This document shows, in pieces, positions 48,844 through 57,091 of a DNA stretch of 64,000 nt. Each line of letters opens with the position of its first letter. The first letter of the stretch is position 1. The notes below the pieces were generated by a model that was not told where the DNA came from, did not search any database, and worked only from the letters and a program-made list of their open reading frames with translations. The DNA comes from Catenulispora rubra (lineage in GTDB: Bacteria; Actinomycetota; Actinomycetes; Streptomycetales; Catenulisporaceae): NCBI RefSeq assembly GCF_015356825.1, contig NZ_JAACYW010000014.1:1-64000 (forward strand), read 5' to 3'. Made by a program: the position numbers and the translations under genes.

Positions 48844-50196
48844 ATGAGCACGACCGCACTGCCCCGCGACACCGCGCCGCCCGGCGCGAAAACGTCGCCG
48901 GAGACCGTCCCGCGGCTGGCCCTGGCGCTGATGGCGGCCGGCGCCGCGGCGGTGCTGGCCGCCTGGTGGCACGCCACCCCCAACGTCGTGGGCGCCGCCG
49001 GCTGGCTGGACGGCGCGGGCCGCATCACCGGTCTGCTGGCCGGCTACACGGCCCCGGTCCTGCTGCTGCTCATGGCTCGGATCCCGGTCCTGGAGCACCG
49101 CGTGGGCAGCGACCGGCTGGCGCGCTGGCACGCGCTGTGCGGGCGTTACATGGTCTTCCTGGTCAGTGCGCACGTCGTCACCATCATCTGGGGCTACGCG
49201 CTGACCGACGGCAAGGGAGTCGTCGCCGAGGGTGTGGACATCGTCTTCCACTACCCGGAGATGATCAAGGGCTCGCTGGGCACGCTGCTGCTGTTCGGGA
49301 CCGGCATCGTCTCTGCGCGGGTGGCGCGACGCAGGCTCCGCTACGAGACGTGGTACTACCTGCACCTGGCGACGTACCTGGCGATCGCGCTGGCGTTCAG
49401 CCATCAGATCGTCAACGGCGCCGACCTGTCGGTGCAGCCGGAGCAGACGCTGTGGAGCGCGTACTACGTGCTGGCGGCGTTGACGCTCGGCTGGTACCGG
49501 CTGTGGATGCCGTACGTGCGGGACCGGCGGCACAAGCTGCGGGTGCACTCGGTCGTGCCGGAGGGCCCGGGGGTGTACTCGGTCATCCTCAAGGGTGAGC
49601 GGCTGGACGACCTGAACGCCCGGCCCGGGCAGTTCTTCCGGCTCCAGTTCCAGACCCGGAGCCTGCGGTGGGTGGCGAACCCGTACTCGCTGTCGGCCGC
49701 GCCGCACCCGAACTACCTGCGGTTCACGATCAAGAACCTCGGCGACCACAGCGCGGCGGTGGCGCGGCTGCGGCCGGGGACGCGGGTGCGCGCCGAGGGG
49801 CCGTACGGCGCCTTCACGGAGGACAAGGCGCGCTCGCCGCAGGTGCTGCTGATCGCGGCCGGGGTCGGGATCACGCCGATCCGGGCGTTGTTCGAGACGC
49901 TGCCGGGGCGGCTGACCCTGTTGTACCGGGCGGGCAGTGATCGCGAGATCATCTTCCGCAACGAACTGGAGGATATCGCCCGCAGCCGAGGCGCCCGGCT
50001 GGTGTACTTGGTCGGCAGCCGACGGCGGCACGGCAAGACGCTCACCCCGCGCGGGTTGATGAATCTGGTGCCGGATCTGAAGGCGCACGACGTGTACCTG
50101 TGCGGGCCGGAGCCGATGCAGCAGGCGGTGATCGCCGCGCTGCGGGGGGCCGGGGTGCCCAACTCCCATATCCACCACGAGTCGTTCGAGTTCTAG
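48844..50196 (+). CDS. Ferric-reductase-like transmembrane flavoprotein (FAD/NAD(P)H domain)
   Basis: A 450-residue membrane flavoprotein. Five to six helices (about 22-215) include paired His residues in RWHALCGRYMVFLVSAHVV and YYLHLATYLAIALAFSH suited to bind two b-type hemes. The cytoplasmic half has the FAD motif NPYSLSAAP (RxYS-like, here with N-P-Y-S), the NAD(P) motif AAGVGITPIRALF and the C-terminal CGPEPMQ. It should move electrons from cytosolic NAD(P)H across the membrane. The next two genes provide a flavin acceptor and its attachment enzyme, and the gap to the FMN-binding gene is 12 bp. Confidence 0.9.
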   Translation: MSTTALPRDTAPPGAKTSPETVPRLALALMAAGAAAVLAAWWHATPNVVGAAGWLDGAGRITGLLAGYTAPVLLLLMARIPVLEHRVGSDRLARWHALCGRYMVFLVSAHVVTIIWGYALTDGKGVVAEGVDIVFHYPEMIKGSLGTLLLFGTGIVSARVARRRLRYETWYYLHLATYLAIALAFSHQIVNGADLSVQPEQTLWSAYYVLAALTLGWYRLWMPYVRDRRHKLRVHSVVPEGPGVYSVILKGERLDDLNARPGQFFRLQFQTRSLRWVANPYSLSAAPHPNYLRFTIKNLGDHSAAVARLRPGTRVRAEGPYGAFTEDKARSPQVLLIAAGVGITPIRALFETLPGRLTLLYRAGSDREIIFRNELEDIARSRGARLVYLVGSRRRHGKTLTPRGLMNLVPDLKAHDVYLCGPEPMQQAVIAALRGAGVPNSHIHHESFEF

Positions 50197-50208
50197 AGAG
50201 GCTGTTCC

Positions 50209-50808
50209 ATGCGACGCGCGATCGTCACCGGCACCGCGACCGTTTCGGGGGTCGTGCTGCTGCTCGGTCTGAAGCCGCACAGCAACACGCCGCTTGCTGC
50301 CAAGGGTGCCGCCAACAACTTCACGATCACCCAGTCGGGCGGTGTCTCGGGCGGTTCCCAGCCGAGTTCGGGGTCGAGTTCTTCAAGTTCTTCAAGTTCT
50401 TCGGGGTCTTCCGGCTCGTCTGGCTCGTCGGGTTCCTCGGGTTCCGGCTCCACTTCGCAGCCCGGGTCGGCGCCGAGTTCGTCCGAGCCGAAGTCGGGGA
50501 CGTCGTCGAGCTCTGCGGCCCCGGCGACTACGACCAAGACGATCACCGGTAACGCCGCCAACACCCGCTACGGGCCGGTGCAGCTGGCCGTCACCTTCAG
50601 CGGCAAGAAGATCACGCAGATCCAAGTGCTCCAGTACCCCACCGAGACCGGCCGTGACCAGGAGATCAACAGCTACGCGATACCTCAGCTGAACAAGCAG
50701 GCGATGACCGCGCAGAGTGCGAGCATCGACGGCGTCTCGGGCGCGACGTACACCAGTGAGGGGTACCAGCAGTCGCTGCAGAGCGCGATCGACAAGGCGG
50801 GCGCGTGA
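50209..50808 (+). CDS. Exported FMN-binding domain protein
   Basis: A 199-residue protein with an N-terminal hydrophobic signal/anchor (about 4-21), a 60-residue Ser/Gly linker (residues 43-108), and a C-terminal FMN_bind domain (112-199). The flavinylation motif SGATYT ends at T182, the Thr predicted to receive FMN through a phosphoester bond. The linker would hold the flavin domain away from the membrane surface. ATG 50209 follows AGAGGCTG; the stop overlaps the apbE GTG (GTGA). With the preceding reductase it forms an extracytosolic electron relay. Confidence 0.9.
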   Translation: MRRAIVTGTATVSGVVLLLGLKPHSNTPLAAKGAANNFTITQSGGVSGGSQPSSGSSSSSSSSSSGSSGSSGSSGSSGSGSTSQPGSAPSSSEPKSGTSSSSAAPATTTKTITGNAANTRYGPVQLAVTFSGKKITQIQVLQYPTETGRDQEINSYAIPQLNKQAMTAQSASIDGVSGATYTSEGYQQSLQSAIDKAGA

Positions 50809-51545
50809 CCGACGGGAAGGTCAGATACGTCGAGCCGGTGATGGGCACCGTGTTCTCGATCGTGGCCGACGTCGGCGACGGCATCCCGGCTGCGGTGGAC
50901 CGCCTGCATGTGATCGACGCGAAGTTCTCCACGTACCGCGAGGACAGCGCGATCAGCCGCATGGCCCGCGGCGAGGCGATCGAGCGCGATCCGGAGATCG
51001 CCGAGGTCCTGCGCCGCTGCGCCGAGGTCGAGGCCGACACCGCCGGGGCCTTCAGCGCGTACCCGGCGGGCCGCCTGGACCCCAGCGGCTGGGTGAAGGG
51101 CTGGGCCATCGAGGAGGTGGACCGCCTGCTGACCGCCGCCGGCTCCCGCAACCACCTGATCGTCGGCGGCGGCGACGTCCAGGCCCGCGGCGAGGCCGAC
51201 CTCGGCCGGCCCTGGACCGTCGGCATCGCCGACCCCCGCCACCCCGAGCGCTACGCGGCGCTGGTGTCGGGCCGCGACTTCGCGGTCGCGACCTCCGGCA
51301 CCTCCGAGCGCGGCGCGCACATCATCGACCCGGCGACCGCGCGGCCCGCGACCGGCTTCCTGGCGGTGACGCTGATCGGGGCGCGGATCGCGCACGCGGA
51401 CGCTTACGCGACGGCGGTGTTCGCGATGGGACCGGAGCGGGGGCTGGAGTGGGTCGAGGAGCGCGAGGGGTTCGAGGCATACGCGGTGCTGCCGGACGGG
51501 ACGACGGTGGAGACGGCGGGGTTCGGGCGGTATCTGGCGGGGTGA
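50805..51545 (+). CDS. apbE: FAD:protein FMN transferase (ApbE)
   Basis: A 246-residue flavin transferase. VEPVMGTVFSIVAD at the N-terminus, FSTYREDSAISRM, the central DPSGWVKGWAIEEV and GDVQARG, and AHADAYATAVFAMGP near the C-terminus are ApbE signatures, with D in HADAYATA as a metal ligand. It moves FMN from FAD onto Thr of an SGATxT motif, here almost certainly in the gene just upstream, with which it is coupled by a GTGA overlap. It is somewhat shorter than Gram-negative ApbE and has no lipoprotein signal, so it may act inside the cell or be exported with help. Confidence 0.92.
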   Translation: MTDGKVRYVEPVMGTVFSIVADVGDGIPAAVDRLHVIDAKFSTYREDSAISRMARGEAIERDPEIAEVLRRCAEVEADTAGAFSAYPAGRLDPSGWVKGWAIEEVDRLLTAAGSRNHLIVGGGDVQARGEADLGRPWTVGIADPRHPERYAALVSGRDFAVATSGTSERGAHIIDPATARPATGFLAVTLIGARIAHADAYATAVFAMGPERGLEWVEEREGFEAYAVLPDGTTVETAGFGRYLAG

Positions 51546-51598
51546 GTGGGGGCGGAAAGCCGGGTGCGGCGATGCCGCGCGATGTCCGGCTGCCGGCC

Positions 51599-52120
51599 TC
51601 AGCCGGCCCGCAGATCTTCGGCGGTAAGTAGAGACAGCAGCTGGATCCCTTGCCCGGCAAGCGCTTCGCCGCCGCCCTGCTGGCGGTCGATGACACACAG
51701 CGCCTCGCGCACGTCGGCGCCGAGCGTGCGCAGCTCCTCGGTGGACAGCGCGATCTGGCCGCCGGTGGTGACCACGTCCTCGACGATCAGGACGCGGCGG
51801 CCCGTGATGTCCGCGCCCTCGGCGAGGCGGCGCGTGCCGTAGGTCTTGGCCGTCTTGCGGACGAAGGCGCAGGGCAGGCCGGTGTGCCGGCCCAGCGCCG
51901 TGACCACCGGGATGCCGCCCATCTCGAGGCCGGCGAGGACCTGCGTGCCGTCCGGGACGAGCGGGGCCATGCGCTCGGCGATCTCGTCGAGCAGCACGGG
52001 GTCGGCCTCGAAGCGGTACTTGTCGAAGTACTCGGTGGCGGTGCGTCCGGAGCGGAGGGTGAACTCGCCGGTGAGGTGCGCGGCGGCGTGGATGCGGGCG
52101 GCCAGGTCTGAGTGCGTCAC
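51599..52120 (-). CDS. pyrE: Orotate phosphoribosyltransferase PyrE
   Basis: A 173-residue phosphoribosyltransferase. The PRPP-binding motif VLIVEDVVTTGG is near residues 110-121, the flexible loop with RKTAKTYGTRR near 88-98, and YFDKYRFEADP near the N-terminus matches orotate enzymes. It converts orotate and PRPP to OMP in pyrimidine synthesis. The GTG start at 52120 is the only one consistent with the fold. No other pyr gene is adjacent. It is followed upstream (to the right) by a repeat-bearing gap and the P-loop kinase gene. Confidence 0.92.
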   Translation of the reverse strand: MTHSDLAARIHAAAHLTGEFTLRSGRTATEYFDKYRFEADPVLLDEIAERMAPLVPDGTQVLAGLEMGGIPVVTALGRHTGLPCAFVRKTAKTYGTRRLAEGADITGRRVLIVEDVVTTGGQIALSTEELRTLGADVREALCVIDRQQGGGEALAGQGIQLLSLLTAEDLRAG

Positions 52121-52158
52121 AGCCAGCCACTATCGCAGCCGCGTCTGACGAGTGCTGT

Positions 52159-52321
52159 GCCGAAGCGTTCGGCCACCTCATCCGGCGAGCGGCCGGCCTC
52201 GCCGAAGTGCTCGCGGCGACGTCATCCGATGAGTTCCGATGAGTGCCGGGCCTCGCCGAAATGCTTTGCGGCGGCCTCATCCCACCAGCGCCGTGCCGAA
52301 GTGCTCGGCGACCTCGTCGGC
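52159..52321. repeat. Degenerate tandem copies of the 3' end of the kinase gene
   Basis: Blocks starting GCCGAA at 52159, 52201, 52255 and 52295 share the pattern GCCGAAGYGYTCGGCSRCSTCATCC. The block at 52295 is the coding 3' end of the kinase gene (rc encodes ADEVAEHFG). The other three lie past its stop, spaced 40 to 54 bp apart, each drifted and in changing frames. Confidence 0.7.
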
Positions 52322-52936
52322 GATCGCGAAAGCGTCGCGCGTCCCGTCCACCTCGATCACCGGCACGCCGCACTCCTTCGCCCGCCGCACCGCGTCCTCG
52401 CCGACCAGCCGGTCGCGCGCGACCCGGTTGGCCTGCGCGCGTGCCGCATCGCTCGTGTGGATGCCCATGGCGCCGGCGCGCGGCAGGGTGCTGAGTTGGT
52501 GCTGGCGGAAGTCCTCCGTCGGGACCATCACGACCATCCGCGTCGGCGCGTCCAGCAGCGGCAGCACCAGCTCCGGCCGCAGTCCCCAGCCCTCGGCGAT
52601 GATCGGCCGCGCCGAATACAGGCCGCGCAGGTCGTCCAGTGCCCACTCGAAGCGCGCCGGGAACCCGGCCAGCGTCTCCTCGGCCATCCGCTCCGGCGTC
52701 GTCTCGACCCAGACCGTGTCAGGGGACGGATCCTCGGCCGCCTGCCCGAGTGCGACGCGCCGGGCGATCCGGCGCTCGTGGTGGCCGCGGGCGTCGTGGT
52801 AGTCGTAGTGGTACGCGGTCAGGCCGTGCCGGTGCGCCAGGATGCGCGCCACCGTCGACTTGCCGGCCCACTGCGCGCCGCCGATCCAGAGCGTGCGGCG
52901 CAGCGTCTCGAAGGGATCCCAGGTCTGCTCGGCCAT
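52277..52936 (-). CDS. P-loop kinase-like protein
   Basis: A 219-residue AAA/P-loop small-molecule kinase. The Walker A segment GGAQWAGKST is near residues 19-28, and YHYDYHDARGHHERR resembles the Asp-rich acceptor site of nucleoside/shikimate-type kinases; VIEVDGTRDAFAIADEVAEHF ends the fold. Substrate unknown. ATG 52936 has GGGAGG at good spacing, so it is preferred over ATG 52954. The 3' end appears to have been duplicated several times downstream as decayed repeats, so the true ancestral C-terminus may differ. Confidence 0.78.
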   Translation of the reverse strand: MAEQTWDPFETLRRTLWIGGAQWAGKSTVARILAHRHGLTAYHYDYHDARGHHERRIARRVALGQAAEDPSPDTVWVETTPERMAEETLAGFPARFEWALDDLRGLYSARPIIAEGWGLRPELVLPLLDAPTRMVVMVPTEDFRQHQLSTLPRAGAMGIHTSDAARAQANRVARDRLVGEDAVRRAKECGVPVIEVDGTRDAFAIADEVAEHFGTALVG

Positions 52937-53050
52937 CGCGGTCCTCCCCGGCATGCTGTGGCGATGTCGTTGGCGATGTCGCAGGGAGCGACTGTAGCCG
53001 AGGCCCGCGTGCTGCGGGCCTCGGCCGGCGGCCTGGATATATCAGGGTTT

Positions 53051-54133
53051 TCAGATCAGACGCGCTTCGCTGGCGAGCATCTCCAGCAGCGCCTCGGGAT
53101 CCGCGAAGCGCTCGGGCAGGCCGCGCGCCAGGAACCACTTGGCGACGTTGTGCACGTCCCGGGTCATGTACTCGCGGCCCTTCGGGTTCACCACCACGTC
53201 CACCACCTGCGGCAGGTCGATGAGGACCAGCCGGCCGTGGTGCACCAGGAGGTTGTACGGCGACAGGTCGCCGTGCGTCTGCCCGCGCTCGGCCAGCGCC
53301 AGCAGGGCGGCGACCAGCTGCTCCCACAGGTCCAGCAGCTCGTCGGGATCCGGGCGCATCTGCGCCAGCCGGGGCGCGGCCGTGCCGTCGGCCTCGCCGA
53401 TGAACTCCATCAGCAGCTCGGTGCCGTACAGCTGCACCGGATACGGCACCGGCACGCCGGCCTGCCAGAGCTCGGACAGCGCGCCGAACTCCGCGATCGC
53501 CCACTGCTGGGCGATCAGGTTCATGCCGAAGGAGGTGCGGCCCTCGATGGCGCGCATGTCGCGGGTGCGGCGCAGGCGGCGGCCTTCGAGGTAGCCGGCG
53601 TCGCGCTGGAAGTTGCGGTGTTCGTTGGAGCGGTAGCGCTTGGCGGCCATGGTGACCTCGGCGCCGGTGTCGGGGAAGACGCGGCGCAGCAGGAAGACGT
53701 CGGCTTCCTTGCCGGTCTTCAGGACGCCGAGCTCGTGGTCGCAGGCGCCCTGTTCGGTGATGACCCATTCGGGCCGGGGTTCGGGGCCGTGGCCGGCGTC
53801 GACCCAGTTGGACCAGCGGTCGCCCTCGGGCGGTGCCATGTCCTGGTTCTCGCGCTCGATGGCGAGGCGGGCTCGTTCCTCAAGGGTGAGGCGGCCTTTG
53901 CGGTTCGGGTTGGCGACGGAGTCGTCGATACGGCGGCGCATGCGTTGCGGACGCGCGGAGGTGTCACCGAAATCGGCGTAGTCGTCCTCGTTCTCGGAAT
54001 CGTCCTCGAAGCCTTCTTCGAGATTGTTCTCGAAGTCGTCCTCGAAGTCGTCCTCGAAATCGTCGAGGTCGTCGGAGCTGTCGAAGCCGTCGTTCAGGTA
54101 CTGCGAGTGCTTGGGCACTGTGGTGTTCTCCAT
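53051..54133 (-). CDS. RIO-type serine/threonine kinase
   Basis: A 360-residue atypical protein kinase. The nucleotide-binding region is VLKTGKEADVFLLRR with Lys in MAAKRYR, the catalytic loop is THGDLSPYNLLVH and the metal loop VLIDLPQVVD, all typical of RIO1. The N-terminal 60 residues are extremely acidic, built from DDFED repeats, a prokaryotic echo of the acidic tails of eukaryotic RIO kinases. Eukaryotic members act in ribosome maturation; bacterial roles are uncertain. ATG 54133 is chosen because upstream in-frame codons lack starts. The sequence before it on this strand is CCCTCCTTTCC, so translation may be leaderless or weak. Confidence 0.88.
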   Translation of the reverse strand: MENTTVPKHSQYLNDGFDSSDDLDDFEDDFEDDFENNLEEGFEDDSENEDDYADFGDTSARPQRMRRRIDDSVANPNRKGRLTLEERARLAIERENQDMAPPEGDRWSNWVDAGHGPEPRPEWVITEQGACDHELGVLKTGKEADVFLLRRVFPDTGAEVTMAAKRYRSNEHRNFQRDAGYLEGRRLRRTRDMRAIEGRTSFGMNLIAQQWAIAEFGALSELWQAGVPVPYPVQLYGTELLMEFIGEADGTAAPRLAQMRPDPDELLDLWEQLVAALLALAERGQTHGDLSPYNLLVHHGRLVLIDLPQVVDVVVNPKGREYMTRDVHNVAKWFLARGLPERFADPEALLEMLASEARLI

Positions 54134-54300
54134 GTGGAAAGGAGGGAAATGATTCGGGATTCCGCGCGTGCGGCAATGACGGCAAACGTCACTGTCCCCA
54201 CCTCCTTCCAGGAGAACGTGATCGGCGACCGGTCTGATCGGCGATGCGCACGACCTTGGCACGCTCGCCGACGGCGCGCAACCGATTATTCGCGCGCCGG

Positions 54301-54306
54301 TACGAT
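54301..54306 (+). promoter_or_regulatory. -10 element (TACGAT), probably leaderless
   Basis: TACGAT ends six bases before the sigma-factor GTG at 54313. No ribosome binding site precedes the GTG. Confidence 0.5.
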
Positions 54307-54312
54307 CGGTCC

Positions 54313-54852
54313 GTGAGCGCAGGTGAGGGGGCCGGGGACGCGCCGGACGCGCTGGACGCGCCGGGTGCCGTCGGCTGGGTCCGCGCCGCCCAACGCGGCG
54401 ACGCGCTGGCGATGAGCCGCCTCCTGGACGAGCTGACGCCCTACGTCGGCCGCCTGTGCGCCCCGATCGCCCTCGCCGACGGCCCGGACGCCGCGCAGGA
54501 GGCGCTGATCGCGGTCTTCCAGAACCTGCGATCGCTGCGCGAGCCCGCGGCGCTCTACGGCTGGGTCCGCCGCATCGCGGTCCGAGAGGCGATCCGCGTC
54601 GCGCAGCGCGGCGCCCGCCAGCAGCCAGCGGAGCTCGCCGAGCTGCCCGCGCCGGGCAGCCCCGAGCTGGCGGTGGACATCCGCGACGTACTGGACCGGC
54701 TGTCGCCGGAGCACCGTGCGATCCTGATGCTGCGCGAGGTGGAGGGTTTGGACGAGCAGGCGGCGGCGGAGGTGCTCGACGTGTCGGCGGGGACGGCGAA
54801 GTCACGCTTGAGCCGCGCCAAGGCAGCGTTTCGGAAGCAGTGGACGGCATGA
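54313..54852 (+). CDS. ECF-type RNA polymerase sigma factor
   Basis: A 179-residue sigma-70 family factor of extracytoplasmic-function type. Region 2 (about 30-95; DAAQEALIAVFQNLRSLREP and LYGWVRRIAVREAIR) binds core RNA polymerase and the -10; region 4 (about 120-175; LDRLSPEHRAILMLREVEGL, then AAAEVLDVSAGTAKSRLSRA) binds the -35. The N-terminal 20 residues are Ala/Asp/Gly-rich. GTG 54313 is chosen from the leaderless promoter. It overlaps the next gene by ATGA. The next gene is not a recognisable anti-sigma factor (no ZAS Cys/His motif or membrane helix), so control may be atypical. Confidence 0.9.
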   Translation: MSAGEGAGDAPDALDAPGAVGWVRAAQRGDALAMSRLLDELTPYVGRLCAPIALADGPDAAQEALIAVFQNLRSLREPAALYGWVRRIAVREAIRVAQRGARQQPAELAELPAPGSPELAVDIRDVLDRLSPEHRAILMLREVEGLDEQAAAEVLDVSAGTAKSRLSRAKAAFRKQWTA

Positions 54853-55571
54853 GCGACGGGAAGCGGGACTCAGAACCTCGCGGCGCAGGCGGCCCGAGCG
54901 GCGACGGTCGGCCCGGCATGAGCGGCGGCGGTTCGGCTGGCAGCAGCGCGGGCGGCAGCGGCCCGGGCGGGAGAAACAGCGCGAGTGGCGGCGGTGCGGC
55001 TGGCACTGGCGGCCCGAGCGGCGGCAGTCCGGCTGGCAGCAGCGGCGGCTTGGGTGGCACCGGCGGCGCGAGTGGTGGTGGCTCGGGCGGCGGCGAGAGC
55101 AACATGAGCAACGCAGGCACCTGGCCGGTCGCAGACCTCGACCCGGTCCGCCGCATGCGCGTCCTGGCCTCGGCGCTCCCCTCCGGCGCCTACGCCGAGC
55201 TGCGCGTCGACGCTCCGTTCGAGCGCGTCTGGGGCTACCTCGCCGACATGGAGCGCAGCATCCCCGACCTCATCGGCTTCATCCGGCGCTTCGAGCTCCG
55301 CGCGGACGGCTCAGCGGTCGCCACCGGCCTGCTCGGCAACCGGGGGCGGTTCGCCGTGGAGCTGCGCGAGGGCTGGTGCGTGATGCAGGACCGGTTCGTG
55401 GTCGGCGGGTTCGCGGCGGTCGCCGACGGCGCGGGCACCCTCGTGGCCGGATGCGGCGCCGTCCGGACCGCCGGCATCCGCAAGGCCGCCCCGCTCCTGT
55501 TCGGCGAGCGCGCCGTGCTGCGCACCCTCGGCAAGGTGCGCAGCCACGTCGAGGGCCCCAGCCGTCAGTAG
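54849..55571 (+). CDS. SRPBCC-like domain protein with a Gly/Ser-rich N-terminal region
   Basis: A 240-residue protein. Residues 1-85 are low-complexity Gly/Ser/Ala repeats; residues about 90-240 resemble the START/SRPBCC (polyketide cyclase/coenzyme Q-binding) fold (YAELRVDAPFERVWGYLADM and RGRFAVELREGWCVMQDRF). This domain binds hydrophobic ligands. Coupling to the sigma gene (ATGA) suggests it modulates sigma activity or is part of its stimulus sensing, but that is inference. An in-frame ATG at 55105 (MSNAG) would yield the domain alone. It ends seven bases inside the convergent peptidase gene. Confidence 0.7.
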   Translation: MSDGKRDSEPRGAGGPSGDGRPGMSGGGSAGSSAGGSGPGGRNSASGGGAAGTGGPSGGSPAGSSGGLGGTGGASGGGSGGGESNMSNAGTWPVADLDPVRRMRVLASALPSGAYAELRVDAPFERVWGYLADMERSIPDLIGFIRRFELRADGSAVATGLLGNRGRFAVELREGWCVMQDRFVVGGFAAVADGAGTLVAGCGAVRTAGIRKAAPLLFGERAVLRTLGKVRSHVEGPSRQ

Positions 55572-57085
55572 ACCCTGTTGTCCAGCGGCAACGGCATGCC
55601 TTCGCAGACCGCTGATGTCGGTTCGCCGCCGTTCACCAGGTAGTCGTTCACATGCGCGTCCACACACGCGTTGCCCGCGTCGTACGCGATGTGGTTGCCG
55701 CCGCCCTGCACGAACACCATCGCCTGACCCGACTCCTGCGCGTCCTCGAGCGCGCCCTCGACCGGCGTCGCCGGGTCGAACTCGTCCTGCACCATCAGCA
55801 TCCGCGGCAGGTTGTCCGCGCCCGGGAGCACGGGATGCTGCGAGGTGTGCGGGTAGAACGCGCACGGCTCCTCCGTCGACTCCGCACCGACCAGCGGATA
55901 CGTGGCGCCGAGCCGGTCGCCCTCGGACACCCAGTACCCGGGATCGTGCGACCACGGCGTGTCCGCGCACGTCACGGCCCAGTACGCCCCGCTGTTCGCC
56001 TTGCCGGTCGGCACCCGCACCGCCGGCAGCAACTTCGTGGCCTGAGTCGGATCGGCTCGCAGAGCCTTGAGAACCCCGGCCCACTGCGGCCAGCCGTCCG
56101 AGTTGTACAGCGCCTGCGCCTGCAGCACGTCCAGCGAGCTGCCACGGCCCTGCGCCGCCACCGCGGCCCGCAGCGCGTCGAACGACGCCTGCGCCTCGTC
56201 CGCGGTCGTCCCGAAGCCGTAGAGGTCGTCGTGGCGCGCGAGCCACGGCAGGAACTGCACCTCGAAGCGCCGGTCGAAGCCGCGCGCCCAGGAGTCGACG
56301 TAGTCGTCCTTGATCGTCGCACGCCAGTCCATGTTCGAGTCCAGGACGAAGCGGTCGGCGCGCGAGCGGAAGGTCGCGGCGTACCAGGCCCCGAGCCACG
56401 TGCCGTACGAGAACCCGAGGTAGTTGACCTTCGGCTCGCCCAACAGCGCGCGGATCAGGTCCATGTCGCGGATCGTCTGGTCGGTGGTGATGTACGGCGC
56501 CAGCGGCGCCGCGCCGCAGCTCTGCCCGACCAGGCGCGCGTTCGCGAGCTGCTGCGCGGTGTTCGCCGCGGAGCGGTCCCGCTCGTCGGCGATCGGTGTG
56601 TACTGGGACCAGTCGATGTTGCAGTTCAGCGCGGTCGACGGCGCGACGCCGCGCGGCGCGAAGCCGATGATGTCGTACGCGCCCAGCAGCGACGGTTGGG
56701 ACTTGGCGGTCTTCGTCGCCAGGGTCGAGCCGTCGCTGCCGGGACCGCCCGGATCGACCATCAGGATGCCGCGCCGTGCCGAGCCGCCGGTGCCGGCGAC
56801 CTTCGTGACGCGGACGCTGATCGTGCCCTTCGACAGGTCGTACCAGTCCATCGGAACGGTGACGTCGGTGCAGTACGTGACCGGGTACTGGTGCCAGTCG
56901 GTGCCGCCGGGCGGCGGGTTCTGGTACCAGTCGCACACCTGCCAGTCCAGATGTTGCGCACCGAGCGCGCCATAGGGGTTGACGTGGTTCGCCGGTGCGG
57001 CCGAAGCGGTGGACCCGACCACCGGGATCAGGGCCAGACACGCCACGCCGACGAAGGCAGGTCGCAGAGCTTTACTATGGATCAT
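55565..57085 (-). CDS. Secreted tripeptidyl aminopeptidase-like alpha/beta hydrolase (S33)
   Basis: A 506-residue exported hydrolase. A Sec signal covers residues 1-30 (ending STASAA). DPGGPGSDG near 111 forms the oxyanion hole, nucleophile S226 sits in GFSYGTW, and the acid/base region is QDEFDPATP and GGGNHIAYD near the C-terminus. It matches Streptomyces SlpD/SlpE and tripeptidyl aminopeptidases that remove N-terminal tripeptides outside the cell. ATG 57085 is chosen because a TATCGT -10 ends six bases upstream and the signal peptide begins there; an upstream in-frame GTG (57124) would disrupt it. Confidence 0.88.
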   Translation of the reverse strand: MIHSKALRPAFVGVACLALIPVVGSTASAAPANHVNPYGALGAQHLDWQVCDWYQNPPPGGTDWHQYPVTYCTDVTVPMDWYDLSKGTISVRVTKVAGTGGSARRGILMVDPGGPGSDGSTLATKTAKSQPSLLGAYDIIGFAPRGVAPSTALNCNIDWSQYTPIADERDRSAANTAQQLANARLVGQSCGAAPLAPYITTDQTIRDMDLIRALLGEPKVNYLGFSYGTWLGAWYAATFRSRADRFVLDSNMDWRATIKDDYVDSWARGFDRRFEVQFLPWLARHDDLYGFGTTADEAQASFDALRAAVAAQGRGSSLDVLQAQALYNSDGWPQWAGVLKALRADPTQATKLLPAVRVPTGKANSGAYWAVTCADTPWSHDPGYWVSEGDRLGATYPLVGAESTEEPCAFYPHTSQHPVLPGADNLPRMLMVQDEFDPATPVEGALEDAQESGQAMVFVQGGGNHIAYDAGNACVDAHVNDYLVNGGEPTSAVCEGMPLPLDNRVY

Positions 57086-57091
57086 GGTCTT

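Noticed and set aside
52112-54148. Very long plus-strand open frame
   Set aside because: Antisense to the P-loop and RIO kinase genes, which have clear motifs on the minus strand.
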